From positions 1 to 64,000 of the forward strand of contig DATHXC010000005.1 in the NCBI GenBank assembly GCA_035459965.1: DNA of 64,000 nucleotides. The letters run 5' to 3'. How positions within the stretch are numbered: the stretch's first letter is position 1; each line of letters begins with the position of its first letter. Both the position numbers and the translations under genes were made by a program. The stretch comes from DATHXC01 sp035459965. Lineage in GTDB: Bacteria; Pseudomonadota; Gammaproteobacteria; Burkholderiales; Methylophilaceae. Under the pieces are notes generated by a model that saw nothing but the letters and a program-made list of their open reading frames with translations, ran no database searches and had not been told where the DNA came from. Shown here one piece after another: positions 27,393 to 36,830 of the stretch.

Positions 27393-29096
27393 TTAAAACA
27401 AAAAATAGCGCTGTGCCATCGGTAGCACAGAGGCGGGTTCGCACACCAGCAGCATGCCGTCAGCACGCACCGCATAGGTTTCAGGGTCTACGTCTATCTT
27501 GGGCAACCAGCCGTTGTGGATCATGTCGGCTTTGCGCACGGTACGTGTGCCATGTACGCTCACCAGCGGTTTGTTCAGGTTTAATTCAGCCAATGCAGGG
27601 TTTTGCAGGCCAGCCTGTGAGACAAAAGTGACCGAGGTTTTAAGGCCGCCACCGTATGCGCCAAACATGTGGCGATAGTGCACAGGCTGTGGGGTCGGGA
27701 TAGAGGCATTCGGGTCGCCCATTGCCGCTGCAGCGATCATGCCACCCTTGAGAATAGTCGACGGCTTGACGCCGAAAAAGGCCGGGCGCCATAGCACCAG
27801 GTCAGCCAGCTTGCCGACTTCAATCGAGCCCACGATATGCCCCACGCCATGGGTAAGTGCAGGGTTGATGGTGTATTTGGCGATATAGCGTTTGACGCGG
27901 AAATTATCGTTGCGTGCATTATCCTCAGCCAGTGAGCCGCGCTGTACCTTCATTTTGTGCGCCGTCTGCCAGGTGCGGATGATGACTTCCCCTACCCGCC
28001 CCATAGCCTGCGAGTCTGACGACATCATGGAGAAAGCGCCCAGGTCATGCAGGATATCCTCGGCAGCGATGGTCTCGCGACGGATGCGGCTCTCGGCAAA
28101 AGCAATGTCTTCAGCAATGGCGGGGTCTAGGTGATGGCACACCATGAGCATATCCAGATGCTCGTCGATGGTATTCACGGTGAACGGCCGCGTCGGATTG
28201 GTGGACGATGGCAGCACATTGGCATAGCCTGCCGCCTTAATGATGTCCGGCGCATGACCACCGCCAGCCCCCTCGGTATGGAAGGTATGGATGGTGCGGT
28301 CCTTGAACGCAGCGATCGTGGTTTCCACAAAGCCCGACTCATTCAGGGTATCCGAGTGGATTGCCACCTGCACATCCATGTCTTCGGCCACACTCAGGCA
28401 GTTATCGATAGAAGCAGGCGTAGTGCCCCAATCCTCATGTAGCTTGAGGCCGATGACACCGGCTTCTACCTGTTCGGTCAAAGGTCCTGGCAGGCTGACA
28501 TTGCCCTTGCCCAGAAAGCCCAGGTTCATGGGGAAAGCATCCGCCGCCTGCAGCATACGGTGGATATGCCACGGGCCCGGCGTGCAGGTGGTGGCGAATG
28601 TTCCTGTCGCAGGTCCGGTGCCACCCCCTATCATGGTGGTCACACCAGACATCAGCGCTTCTTCTATCTGCTGCGGACAAATGAAATGGATATGGGTATC
28701 GATACCGCCTGCGGTGATAATCATGCCCTCGCCTGCAATGATCTCGGTACCCGCACCGATAGGGATGGTGATACCAGGCTGAATGTCCGGGTTACCAGCT
28801 TTGCCGATCGCGGAAATGCGCCCACTCTTGATGCCGATATCAGCCTTGACGATACCCCAGTGATCGATGATCAATGCATTGGTAATGACGGTATCGGCGA
28901 CATCTGCCGACAGGCGCTGGCTTTGGCCCATGCCATCTCGAATCACCTTGCCGCCACCGAATTTCACTTCCTCGCCATAGATGGTGTAGTCTTTTTCCAC
29001 CTCTACCCATAGCTCGGTATCAGCCAGGCGCACGCGGTCGCCGACTGTCGGGCCGAACATCTCGGCATAAGCCTGCTTTGCTATCTTCACGCTCAC
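27393..29096 (-). CDS. ureC: Urease alpha (catalytic) subunit UreC
   Basis: 567 residues, full length. All active-site elements are visible: DTHIHF (two Ni-binding histidines), GLKLHEDWG (lysine carbamylated to bridge the nickels), HTFHTEGAGGGHAPD (Ni and substrate histidines), the mobile-flap MVCHHLD histidine, and SSDSQAMGR with the last Ni ligand aspartate. It hydrolyses urea to ammonia and carbamate in the cytoplasm. It starts with GTG overlapping the ureB stop (GTGA), so it is coupled to ureB. Confidence 0.98.
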   Translation of the reverse strand: MSVKIAKQAYAEMFGPTVGDRVRLADTELWVEVEKDYTIYGEEVKFGGGKVIRDGMGQSQRLSADVADTVITNALIIDHWGIVKADIGIKSGRISAIGKAGNPDIQPGITIPIGAGTEIIAGEGMIITAGGIDTHIHFICPQQIEEALMSGVTTMIGGGTGPATGTFATTCTPGPWHIHRMLQAADAFPMNLGFLGKGNVSLPGPLTEQVEAGVIGLKLHEDWGTTPASIDNCLSVAEDMDVQVAIHSDTLNESGFVETTIAAFKDRTIHTFHTEGAGGGHAPDIIKAAGYANVLPSSTNPTRPFTVNTIDEHLDMLMVCHHLDPAIAEDIAFAESRIRRETIAAEDILHDLGAFSMMSSDSQAMGRVGEVIIRTWQTAHKMKVQRGSLAEDNARNDNFRVKRYIAKYTINPALTHGVGHIVGSIEVGKLADLVLWRPAFFGVKPSTILKGGMIAAAAMGDPNASIPTPQPVHYRHMFGAYGGGLKTSVTFVSQAGLQNPALAELNLNKPLVSVHGTRTVRKADMIHNGWLPKIDVDPETYAVRADGMLLVCEPASVLPMAQRYFLF

Positions 29097-29401
29097 TTTA
29101 AGGCTCCCATCACCTTGCCGGCAAAACCATAGACTTTCCTGTCGCCCACCAACTCCACCAGTTGCACAGTGCGTGTCTGGCCCGGCTCGAAGCGCACGGC
29201 TGTGCCGGCAGCGATATCCAGCCGGAAACCATAAGCCTCGTCACGCGGAAATGACAGCGCTTCGTTAGTCTCAAAAAAGTGGTAATGCGAACCCACCTGG
29301 ATCGGCCGGTCACCTGTATTTGCCACCTGCAATACCACCGTTGCACGATTATCGTTAAGGATGATTTCGCCTGCTTCTATATGCATTTCACCTGGAATCA
29401 T
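29093..29401 (-). CDS. ureB: Urease beta subunit UreB
   Basis: 102 residues, usual length. Begins MIPGEMHIE and contains NTGDRPIQVGSHYHF and RLDIAAGTAVRFEPG, the beta-subunit signature. An AAAGGATTAACC ribosome site precedes it. Separated from ureA by 163 bp, unlike the tight ureAB spacing usual in this operon type, because a palindromic element sits there. Confidence 0.97.
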   Translation of the reverse strand: MIPGEMHIEAGEIILNDNRATVVLQVANTGDRPIQVGSHYHFFETNEALSFPRDEAYGFRLDIAAGTAVRFEPGQTRTVQLVELVGDRKVYGFAGKVMGALK

Positions 29402-29439
29402 GGTTAATCCTTTTGAATAAATGCAGATGAGGAGTCGCC

Positions 29440-29562
29440 ATAAAAATGACTAGCACTAAGCCAGACAAGGCGCGCGCAAAAAAGGCCGACGCCACATATA
29501 GGCAATATGTAAGGAGGATTTTTCTGCGCAACGCCGTATGGCGACGTGGTTGTCATTTTTAT
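29440..29562. mobile_element. MITE-like palindromic element between ureA and ureB
   Basis: A ~123-bp segment bounded by perfect 11-bp inverted repeats (ATAAAAATGAC ... GTCATTTTTAT). Inside, GGCGCGCGCAAAAAA and its imperfect complement TTTTTCTGCGCAACGCC, plus a central ACATAT...ATATGT, let nearly the whole element fold back on itself. No coding potential. Its right arm ends 2 bp from the ureA stop and its left arm lies 38 bp before ureB. It looks like a non-autonomous, dispersed palindromic repeat. No other copy was noticed in the window. Confidence 0.55.
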
Positions 29563-29564
29563 AT

Positions 29565-29867
29565 TCATGGAATGGGTTGGTGGACTGTTACTAGCTTGGT
29601 CCCGTCAGGAAATGTCGCTTCAATCTGGATATCCGGAATCATCTCTGGAATACCTTCCATCACATCATCACGTGTCAGCAAGGTTGCGCCGTATCCCATC
29701 AGGTAGGCTACGCTCTGGCCATCACGTGCGCCTTCCATGATGGCGGCGCTGATGTAGGCAATGGCTTCTGGGTAGTTGAGCTTGAGGCCGCGTGCCTTGC
29801 GGCGTTCAGCCAGCAATCCGGCGGTAAAAATCAGCAGCTTGTCTTTTTCGCGCGGGGTTAATTCCAT
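29565..29867 (-). CDS. ureA: Urease gamma subunit UreA
   Basis: 100 residues, exactly the family length. MELTPREKDKLLIFTA at the start, LNYPEAIAYISAAIMEGARDG and VTVHQPIP at the end are the gamma-subunit landmarks. Forms the (UreABC)3 enzyme with UreB and UreC. 64 bp downstream of ureD. Confidence 0.98.
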   Translation of the reverse strand: MELTPREKDKLLIFTAGLLAERRKARGLKLNYPEAIAYISAAIMEGARDGQSVAYLMGYGATLLTRDDVMEGIPEMIPDIQIEATFPDGTKLVTVHQPIP

Positions 29868-29931
29868 GACTGTTTTATTTCCATCAGCTGTTTATTTGGT
29901 TTGAATACGCTATGAGTCTACGAAAAATTCT

Positions 29932-30828
29932 TCATGTATTCCAGATGCGTGGGCGGATTACCTGTCGCTTGGCATACCAGGGCCGCAGAATATGCCACAA
30001 TGCCTCAAAGTAATGCCGGGCGGATTGCGATGACTGCCCGATATACCTTGCCGAGAATACCTCCGGCAATGCGGTCACAGCGACTTTTGCACCATCATCT
30101 GCCGTGACCTCTCTGCATTCAGCAAGCACCTCATCAGGCAATAAGCCCGCTGCCACCACAAAGCTCCCACTGACTACATTGCCACCCAGCCCAGCCATAG
30201 CGCTCATCACTTTGCTAGCTGGTGACAAAAATGCACGCTCCTGCCAGATCATTTTACCGTCACGCCGGATCACGAGCTTTTGTTTCAGTTGCCCTACCTG
30301 CCATTGCTCATTACTGGCCTGGCGGCCAAAACAGAGTATCTCCCAGCCGGCATAAGTCGCATCCTGCGCCAGGTTAATCTCTGCTGACAAATCCAGCATG
30401 GCACCGTCGAACAGTATATTTTCCTGCGGTAGCCATTCCAGGCTGGCGCCTGATGCCAGGTCGAATTTCAGTAGCTGGCTGGCTTTACGGCCATTGGCCT
30501 TGTACCATTTGGCTGCACCCGGTGTAGTCAGCAAGGCATTTGCATCCTCGGCCAGTTGCACAGCCAATGTGAGCGCATCACCACCTGCCACGCCACCCGG
30601 CGGGTGCACGATAATGCAATGGCAAACGGCATGACCTTCCGGATACAAGACTTTCTGTATGACCAGTGGACCCTGATGCTGCTTTTTAACCAGAATGGTA
30701 CGGTCATCTTTCGATGCAAAAGCCAACGCCAACGATGCCTGCCATGGCGCCATTCTGGCAACTTGGCTTAACTTCCCATCGGCAGGGTTTTCAATGGCTA
30801 ATTGTTGAGGTGAATACGCGTCATCCAT
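29932..30828 (-). CDS. ureD: Urease accessory protein UreD
   Basis: 298 residues. VIVHPPGGVAGGDAL and LLTTPGAAKWYK near residues 75-110 and LEWLPQENILFDGA are the UreD/UreH signature. It docks apo-urease and channels nickel from the UreFG complex. First of the urease genes, 34 bp after urtE, joining transport and enzyme genes in one run. Confidence 0.95.
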   Translation of the reverse strand: MDDAYSPQQLAIENPADGKLSQVARMAPWQASLALAFASKDDRTILVKKQHQGPLVIQKVLYPEGHAVCHCIIVHPPGGVAGGDALTLAVQLAEDANALLTTPGAAKWYKANGRKASQLLKFDLASGASLEWLPQENILFDGAMLDLSAEINLAQDATYAGWEILCFGRQASNEQWQVGQLKQKLVIRRDGKMIWQERAFLSPASKVMSAMAGLGGNVVSGSFVVAAGLLPDEVLAECREVTADDGAKVAVTALPEVFSARYIGQSSQSARHYFEALWHILRPWYAKRQVIRPRIWNT

Positions 30829-30862
30829 GCGCTCATCATGCCATGAAATACATGCCTTAAAA

Positions 30863-31561
30863 TTAAAGCGCTACGAAATTACGGATATTGTCGGCTTGCA
30901 TATCACTGCCCAGGCCGCTCTTAACTACCTGTCCACGCGACATCACCATATAGTGGTCAGCCAGCGCCTCGGCAAAATCGTAATATTGCTCTACCAGCAG
31001 GATCGCCATATCACCGCGCTCGGAGAGCATCTTGATAACACGCTCGATGTCCTTGATGATAGATGGCTGGATGCCCTCGGTGGGCTCATCCAGTATCAGC
31101 AATTTTGGCCTGGAGACCAGGGCACGCGCAATCGCAAGCTGCTGCTGCTGACCACCTGAAAGATCACCGCCACGGCGTTGCAACATCTGCTTGAGCACCG
31201 GAAACATTTCATACACTTCTTCTGGAATCTGTTTGGAAGCCTTGCCCTTGATATTGGACATGCCCATCAGGATATTTTCTTCCACAGTCAGGCGGGAGAA
31301 AATCTCACGCCCTTGCGGCACATAGGCCATACCCAGTTTGGAGCGGATATAGGGTTTGAGCGAAGTGATGTCCTTGCCATCGAGAAAGATTTGCCCGGTC
31401 TTCACCGGCAATACCCCCATCAGGCATTTCAGCAATGTGGTTTTGCCCACACCATTACGGCCCAGCAGCACGCTACAAGCCCCCATGGGCGCAGTGAACG
31501 AGACATCGCGCAGGATCTGGCTGCCACCGTAGAATTGATTGATATTTTTAACTTCTAGCAT
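30863..31561 (-). CDS. urtE: Urea ABC transporter ATPase UrtE
   Basis: 232 residues, LivF-like ATPase. Walker A LLGRNGVGKTT, signature LSGGQQQQLAIAR, Walker B LLILDEPTEGIQPSI, with the IQPSII segment that marks UrtE rather than LivF. Energises urea import with UrtD. 68 bp after urtD. Confidence 0.95.
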   Translation of the reverse strand: MLEVKNINQFYGGSQILRDVSFTAPMGACSVLLGRNGVGKTTLLKCLMGVLPVKTGQIFLDGKDITSLKPYIRSKLGMAYVPQGREIFSRLTVEENILMGMSNIKGKASKQIPEEVYEMFPVLKQMLQRRGGDLSGGQQQQLAIARALVSRPKLLILDEPTEGIQPSIIKDIERVIKMLSERGDMAILLVEQYYDFAEALADHYMVMSRGQVVKSGLGSDMQADNIRNFVAL

Positions 31562-31629
31562 AACGTTCCCTGTGTCATCTTTTAGCGGCTACTTTATTTA
31601 TCGATAGTACTGGGGCTTCTCTGTATTAC

Positions 31630-32469
31630 TTAACGACCTAGATAGACTTCAATCACTTCTTCATTGCTCTGCACCTGGTCCATGGTGCCTTCAGCCAGCA
31701 CGCTACCCTGATGCAATACAGTCACCTTACGTGCGATGCTGTTCACAAAATCCATATCATGTTCAACCACCATGATGGAATGCTTGCCAGCCAGGCTATT
31801 GAGCAGTTCGGCAGTACGCTCGGTTTCATGATCGGTCATACCAGCCACCGGTTCATCGAGCAATAACAGTCGTGGCTCTTGCGCCAGTAGCATGCCGATT
31901 TCCAGCCATTGCTTCTGGCCGTGTGATAACAGTCCGGCACGCGATTTATAAAGGTCCTGCAGCTTGATCGTCTCCAGGATCTCGCCTATGCGATCAAGCT
32001 GTTCGCCTGACATCTTGCCGAATAGCGAATTCCAGATGCCCTTGTCGGTTTTGATGGCAAGCTCAAGATTTTCGAAAACGGTGTGGTTTTCAAACACAGT
32101 AGGCTTCTGGAATTTACGGCCTATGCCTGCCTGTGCAATTTGTGGCTCCGTCATCTTGGAGCAATCCAGCGTTTGCCCGAAGAATACGGTACCGCTGTCC
32201 GGTCTGGTCTTACCGGTAATCACGTCCATCATGGTGGTCTTGCCAGCGCCATTGGGGCCGATAATGCAGCGCAGCTCGCCGACATCAATCGAAAGTGACA
32301 GCTTGTTAAGCGCCCTGAAGCCATCAAAACTGACCGTGATGTCATCCAGGTAAAGCACCACTCCGTGCGTGGTATCCAGCACACCGGGCTGGCTCACCCG
32401 GCTGTCAGACGCACCGGTATTGGTTGGCAGGCCACTTGAGATATTTCCTGCGGTTGTATTTTCAGCCAT
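31630..32469 (-). CDS. urtD: Urea ABC transporter ATPase UrtD
   Basis: 279 residues, LivG-like ATPase. Walker A IIGPNGAGKTT, LLSHGQKQWLEIGM (the H in SHGQ is typical of UrtD), Walker B LLLLDEPVAGMT. A ~35-residue low-complexity head precedes the domain. Its ATG overlaps the last base of the urtC stop region. Confidence 0.95.
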   Translation of the reverse strand: MAENTTAGNISSGLPTNTGASDSRVSQPGVLDTTHGVVLYLDDITVSFDGFRALNKLSLSIDVGELRCIIGPNGAGKTTMMDVITGKTRPDSGTVFFGQTLDCSKMTEPQIAQAGIGRKFQKPTVFENHTVFENLELAIKTDKGIWNSLFGKMSGEQLDRIGEILETIKLQDLYKSRAGLLSHGQKQWLEIGMLLAQEPRLLLLDEPVAGMTDHETERTAELLNSLAGKHSIMVVEHDMDFVNSIARKVTVLHQGSVLAEGTMDQVQSNEEVIEVYLGR

Positions 32470-33701
32470 TATGCTTTCCCTGCTTCGTTTTCTACGCCAG
32501 CCTCTGCATCAGAACTTAACTTTAACTCCGAGTTTAGTTTCAATTCTGAGCTTGACTGTATTTCCGGGCTAGACTTTGCAGCCTGTTTTTTCGCCTTGAT
32601 CTTGTCAATCAGGCCAAGCACGCCTTGTGGCAGGTATAAGGTCGCCAGTACAAACAGCAGGCCGAGAAAATACAGCCAGTATTCCGGGAATGCCTCAGTA
32701 AAATAGCTTTTAGCGCCATTAACGATACCTGCACCCACCAATGGTCCGATCAATGTTCCGCGACCACCCACCGCTGCCCAGATGGCGATCTCAATCGAGT
32801 TGCCGGGAGACATTTCGCTCGGGTTAATAATGCCGACTTGCGGAACATATAAAGCCCCGGCGATACCGCAGACAATGGCGGAGAATGTCCAGATTGTCAG
32901 CTTGTAGTGCAATGGGTTATAGCCAGAGAACATCACACGCGATTCTGCGTCGCGAATCGCGGTGAGCACCCTGCCGAACTTGCTGGTGACGATAGCGCGT
33001 GAGACCAAGAGCAAGGCCAGCATGGTCACGCCGGTGATGACAAACAAGGCCATACGCATCTGTGGTGTAGTAATCGGGATATCCAGCAATCGCTTGAAAT
33101 CGGTAAAGCCGTTATTGCCGCCAAAGCCTGTCTCGTTGCGGAAAAACAGCAGCATAAAGGCGTAGGTCATGGCCTGCGTGATGATGGAGAAATACACACC
33201 CTTGATGCGTGAGCGGAATGCAAAATAACCGAAGATAAAAGCCAGTACGCCCGGCACCATGATGACCAGCAGGATGGCATACCAGAAATGATCCGTCATC
33301 TGCCAGTACCAGGGATAGGTTTTCCAGTCCAGGAACACCATGAAATCCGGCAGGTTGCTGTGGTAGCTGCCGTCAGTACCGATCTGGCGCATGAGGTACA
33401 TGCCAAAGGCATAACCACCCAGTGCAAAGAATACGCCATGCCCTAGGCTCAGGATGCCGGTGTAACCCCACACCAGGTCTATCGCCAGCGCCACTATGGC
33501 GTAACAGAGTATCTTGCCCGTGAGCGCCACCGTGTAGTCAGACAAATGCAAGATGCTATCTGCGGGTACCAGCAGGTTGAGCACCGGGAAAAGCACGCAG
33601 ATGACAGCGATTGCTATTGCCAGTGCGCCCCATGCTTTTTCACTGTAGATACGGCGTATCAGCTTGGGTTGTGGAAATTGTTGATGCATATTTTGCTCCA
33701 T
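32469..33701 (-). CDS. urtC: Urea ABC transporter permease UrtC
   Basis: 410 residues, LivM-like permease with about ten TM helices. DLVWGYTGILSLGHGVFFALGGYA is the channel signature, and AIRDAESRVMFSGY is the ATPase-coupling loop. The C-terminus has a ~40-residue polar tail with repeated SELKLNSELKLSS units, unlike the core. The DNA behind this tail is a short degenerate repeat. Confidence 0.95.
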   Translation of the reverse strand: MEQNMHQQFPQPKLIRRIYSEKAWGALAIAIAVICVLFPVLNLLVPADSILHLSDYTVALTGKILCYAIVALAIDLVWGYTGILSLGHGVFFALGGYAFGMYLMRQIGTDGSYHSNLPDFMVFLDWKTYPWYWQMTDHFWYAILLVIMVPGVLAFIFGYFAFRSRIKGVYFSIITQAMTYAFMLLFFRNETGFGGNNGFTDFKRLLDIPITTPQMRMALFVITGVTMLALLLVSRAIVTSKFGRVLTAIRDAESRVMFSGYNPLHYKLTIWTFSAIVCGIAGALYVPQVGIINPSEMSPGNSIEIAIWAAVGGRGTLIGPLVGAGIVNGAKSYFTEAFPEYWLYFLGLLFVLATLYLPQGVLGLIDKIKAKKQAAKSSPEIQSSSELKLNSELKLSSDAEAGVENEAGKA

Positions 33702-33775
33702 TAATACTTTTAGCTAGTCTGGCAAAAGGTTTTGAATAATTAGCTTTTAGTCTCTAAGATTCTAATTATGGAACC

Positions 33776-35425
33776 CTAATCTATGGAACGGCCCTTAAAG
33801 GCGAACAAGCCCTGTGGCCGTTTCTGGATAAAGATAATTACGATCACCAGTATGAAAATCTTGGCCAGTACTGCGCCTGCCATGCCTTCCAGGAACTTGC
33901 TCAGGATGCCGACGCCCATGGCTGCATACACCGCACCGGCCAGCTGGCCGACGCCACCCACCACCACCACCATGAACGAATCAACGATATAACTCTGGCC
34001 AAGTGCAGGGCCGACGTTACCGATCTGCGACAACGCTACACCAGCCAAGCCCGCAATGCCCGAGCCCAAGCCAAAAGCCAGCGCATCCACTTTGCTGGTA
34101 TTCACCCCGGTACAGCTTGCCATGCCACGATTCTGTGTAACGGCGCGGATGAACAGGCCAAGACGGGTCTTGGTCAACATCAGCCAGATCATCACCAGCA
34201 CCATGACGGCAAACGCGATGATAAAAATACGGTTGTATGGCAACACCAGGTTGGCTGCCACTTCGATACCGCCGGACATCCAGGCTGGGTTTTCCACCGA
34301 CACGTTCTGTGCACCGAAGATCGTACGCACAGCCTGCATCAGGATCAGGCTGACCCCCCAGGTGGCCAGCAAGGTTTCGAGCGGACGGCCATAGAGAAAG
34401 CGCAGCACTGTTTTTTCGAGCACGATGCCCACCAGGCCAGTAATCACAAACGCAGCAGGAACGGCTGCCAGTAAATACCACTGGAAATAGCTCGGCATGT
34501 AATGCAGGAAGAAATTCTGCACGAGGAAAGTCACGTAGGCGCCAATCATCATCATTTCGCCGTGCGCCATATTGATCACGCCCATCAGGCCATAGGTAAC
34601 AGCGAGGCCCAGTGCGGCCAGCAGCAGGATGCTACCCAGGCTGATGCCAGTGAACATCTGGCCGATACGCTCGTACATCGCCAGGTTTCTATCGATATTT
34701 TTCAGCGCATCCTGGATCGCAGTTTTCACTTCAGGATCGGTTTCGCCACCCTCAGCTAGACGTGTAGACAGCATCTGCTTGATGCCGGAGTTGGCGCTGG
34801 CAGCCAGCGTCTCGGCAGCAGCCAGGCGCATGGCCTTATCTTCGCTGGTAAGCTGGATGCTGGCGCGCACCAGGGCCAGCATATCCTTTACCTTGTCATC
34901 CGTTTCGGTCTCTTCCACTTTCTGGATCAGGCTCAGGCGGCTGGCATTAGCCTCAGTTCCCTGCAATGCCTTGGCTGATTCCAGCCGTACTTTTGCATCC
35001 TTGGAAAGCAGGTTGAGCGCGGCTACTGATGCATCGAGTTCAGAACCCATGCGATTATTGTTGACGATGTCTTCAGCATCGTCAGATAAAGTCACTTCCT
35101 TGCCGGTAAGTGCGTCAGTGGTGGCGTCATCGCCCACAATCACTACGTCCTTACCTTGAATCTTGATGGCATCATCGATGATGAGCTTCAGGAATGGCAG
35201 TGCATCCACATCCCCTTTTGCCACGACCTGGTCGAGCACGGCCATGCGCGATTCGTTCTCGCCCGTTGCCAAGCCCACTTTTTCTTCATTAGTTAAAGCA
35301 CTTGCGTTGATATTGAAGGCCATCAGTGCGAACATCAATAGCGGCGCCAGCATTCTTGGCATTGCCCTCTTAATGGCAACTAAAGCCAGTCCGTGTCTTT
35401 TTAGTATCAGCGAATTAAGTAGCAT
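33776..35425 (-). CDS. urtB: Urea ABC transporter permease UrtB
   Basis: 549 residues from the ATG at 35425; an upstream TTG is inside the terminator region and less likely. Signal-like segment near 25-45, then a ~210-residue soluble N-terminal region with alanine-rich helices that most LivH permeases lack but UrtB has, then the permease (GSILLLAALGLAVTYGLMGVINMAHGEMMMIGAY; channel and coupling-loop motifs). Forms the urea channel with UrtC. Confidence 0.93.
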   Translation of the reverse strand: MLLNSLILKRHGLALVAIKRAMPRMLAPLLMFALMAFNINASALTNEEKVGLATGENESRMAVLDQVVAKGDVDALPFLKLIIDDAIKIQGKDVVIVGDDATTDALTGKEVTLSDDAEDIVNNNRMGSELDASVAALNLLSKDAKVRLESAKALQGTEANASRLSLIQKVEETETDDKVKDMLALVRASIQLTSEDKAMRLAAAETLAASANSGIKQMLSTRLAEGGETDPEVKTAIQDALKNIDRNLAMYERIGQMFTGISLGSILLLAALGLAVTYGLMGVINMAHGEMMMIGAYVTFLVQNFFLHYMPSYFQWYLLAAVPAAFVITGLVGIVLEKTVLRFLYGRPLETLLATWGVSLILMQAVRTIFGAQNVSVENPAWMSGGIEVAANLVLPYNRIFIIAFAVMVLVMIWLMLTKTRLGLFIRAVTQNRGMASCTGVNTSKVDALAFGLGSGIAGLAGVALSQIGNVGPALGQSYIVDSFMVVVVGGVGQLAGAVYAAMGVGILSKFLEGMAGAVLAKIFILVIVIIFIQKRPQGLFAFKGRSID

Positions 35426-35450
35426 ATTGTTTTCTCGAAAGCTCACAGAC

Positions 35451-35487
35451 AAAAAACCGCTATGAATGAATCATCATCCATAGCGGT
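35451..35487 (-). terminator. Intrinsic terminator between urtA and urtB
   Basis: On the coding strand, ACCGCTATG ... CATAGCGGT (9-bp perfect arms, 14-nt loop) is followed at once by TTTTTT. It starts 34 bp after the urtA stop and ends ~26 bp before the urtB ATG. A partial terminator here would keep the binding protein in excess over the permease. Confidence 0.8.
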
Positions 35488-35520
35488 AGCATTACCTTTT
35501 AACAAACATCTGCATTGCGA

Positions 35521-36789
35521 TTACTTAACTTCTGGCTCGTCAGGCTTTTTGTCGTTGCCAACGATGTAAGGACTCCATGGCTGAGCCTTAACTGGGCCAG
35601 GTGTCTTCCAGACCACCTTGAACTGGCCGTCAGACTTGATTTCGCCAATGAATACCGGTTTGTGCAGGTGATGGTTTTTTGGATCCATGGTGGAAACAAA
35701 ACCGCCCGGTGCCGGGAATGTCTGGCCACCCATCGCAGCGATTACCTTGTCAGTATCAGTGCTCTTGGCTTTTTCAACGGCTTGCTTCCACATATTGATA
35801 CCGATATAAGTCGCTTCCATCGGGTCATTAGTCAAAGGCTTATCAGCTGTGGGCAGTTTTGCAGATTTGGCGTAAGCAGCCCATTTCTTCTTGAACTCAG
35901 TGTTAGTCGGGTTCTTGATAGACATGAAGTAATTCCATGCTGCCAGGTGGCCAACCAGCGGCTTGGTATCAACACCGCGCAGCTCTTCTTCACCTACTGA
36001 GAATGCAACTACTGGTACATCTTTAGCCTTCAGGCCGGCATTGCCCAGCTCTTTGTAGAACGGCACGTTGGAGTCACCATTGATGGTTGAAACTACAGCT
36101 GTCTTACCACCGGTAGAGAACTTCTTGATGTTAGCTACGATAGTCTGGTAATCGCTGTGACCGAACGGTGTGTACTCTTCGATGATGTTGTCATCAGTAA
36201 TGCCTTTAGAGTGCAGGAAAGCGCGCAGGATTTTGTTGGTCGTACGTGGATACACATAGTCAGTACCCAGCAAGACAAAGCGCTTGGCACCGCCACCTTC
36301 TTTACTCAGCAGATATTCAACAGCAGGGATTGCCTGTTGGTTAGGTGCTGCACCAGTGTAGAACACGTTCTTTTCCAGCTCTTCACCTTCGTACTGTACA
36401 GGGTAGAACAGCAGGCCATTCAATTCCTTGTAAACCGGCAATACTGATTTACGTGATACTGAAGTCCAGCAGCCGAAAGTCACGGCTACTTTATCCTGGC
36501 TCAACAACTGGCGAGCCTTGGTAGCAAACAAAGGCCAGTCAGATGCCGGGTCAACAACAACGGCTTCCAGCTGTTTACCCATCACACCACCGTTTTTGTT
36601 GATTTCGGCAATCGTCATCAAAGCAACATCTTTCAATGATGTTTCAGAGATGGCCATGGTGCCTGACAATGAATGCAGGATACCAACCTTGATGGTGTCA
36701 GCGGCATTTGCCAACTGCATAGTGCCCATCATGGCGATGCTGGCAGCAATGACCGTCATCGATTTAATAAAATTACGACGTGAATCCAT
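35521..36789 (-). CDS. urtA: Urea-binding protein UrtA
   Basis: 422 residues. The N-terminus MDSRRNFIKSMTVIAASIAMMG is a twin-arginine type signal ending in QLANA. The mature part is a LivJ-like type I binding protein with the UrtA landmarks ILHSLSGTMAISE, LLFYPVQYEGEE and TGAAPNQQAIPA. Captures urea in the periplasm for UrtBCDE. 41 bp after the porin gene. Confidence 0.96.
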   Translation of the reverse strand: MDSRRNFIKSMTVIAASIAMMGTMQLANAADTIKVGILHSLSGTMAISETSLKDVALMTIAEINKNGGVMGKQLEAVVVDPASDWPLFATKARQLLSQDKVAVTFGCWTSVSRKSVLPVYKELNGLLFYPVQYEGEELEKNVFYTGAAPNQQAIPAVEYLLSKEGGGAKRFVLLGTDYVYPRTTNKILRAFLHSKGITDDNIIEEYTPFGHSDYQTIVANIKKFSTGGKTAVVSTINGDSNVPFYKELGNAGLKAKDVPVVAFSVGEEELRGVDTKPLVGHLAAWNYFMSIKNPTNTEFKKKWAAYAKSAKLPTADKPLTNDPMEATYIGINMWKQAVEKAKSTDTDKVIAAMGGQTFPAPGGFVSTMDPKNHHLHKPVFIGEIKSDGQFKVVWKTPGPVKAQPWSPYIVGNDKKPDEPEVK

Positions 36790-36830
36790 GTGAATTACTC
36801 CTGTGTATAGGGGTTAGCAGAATTGACAGC

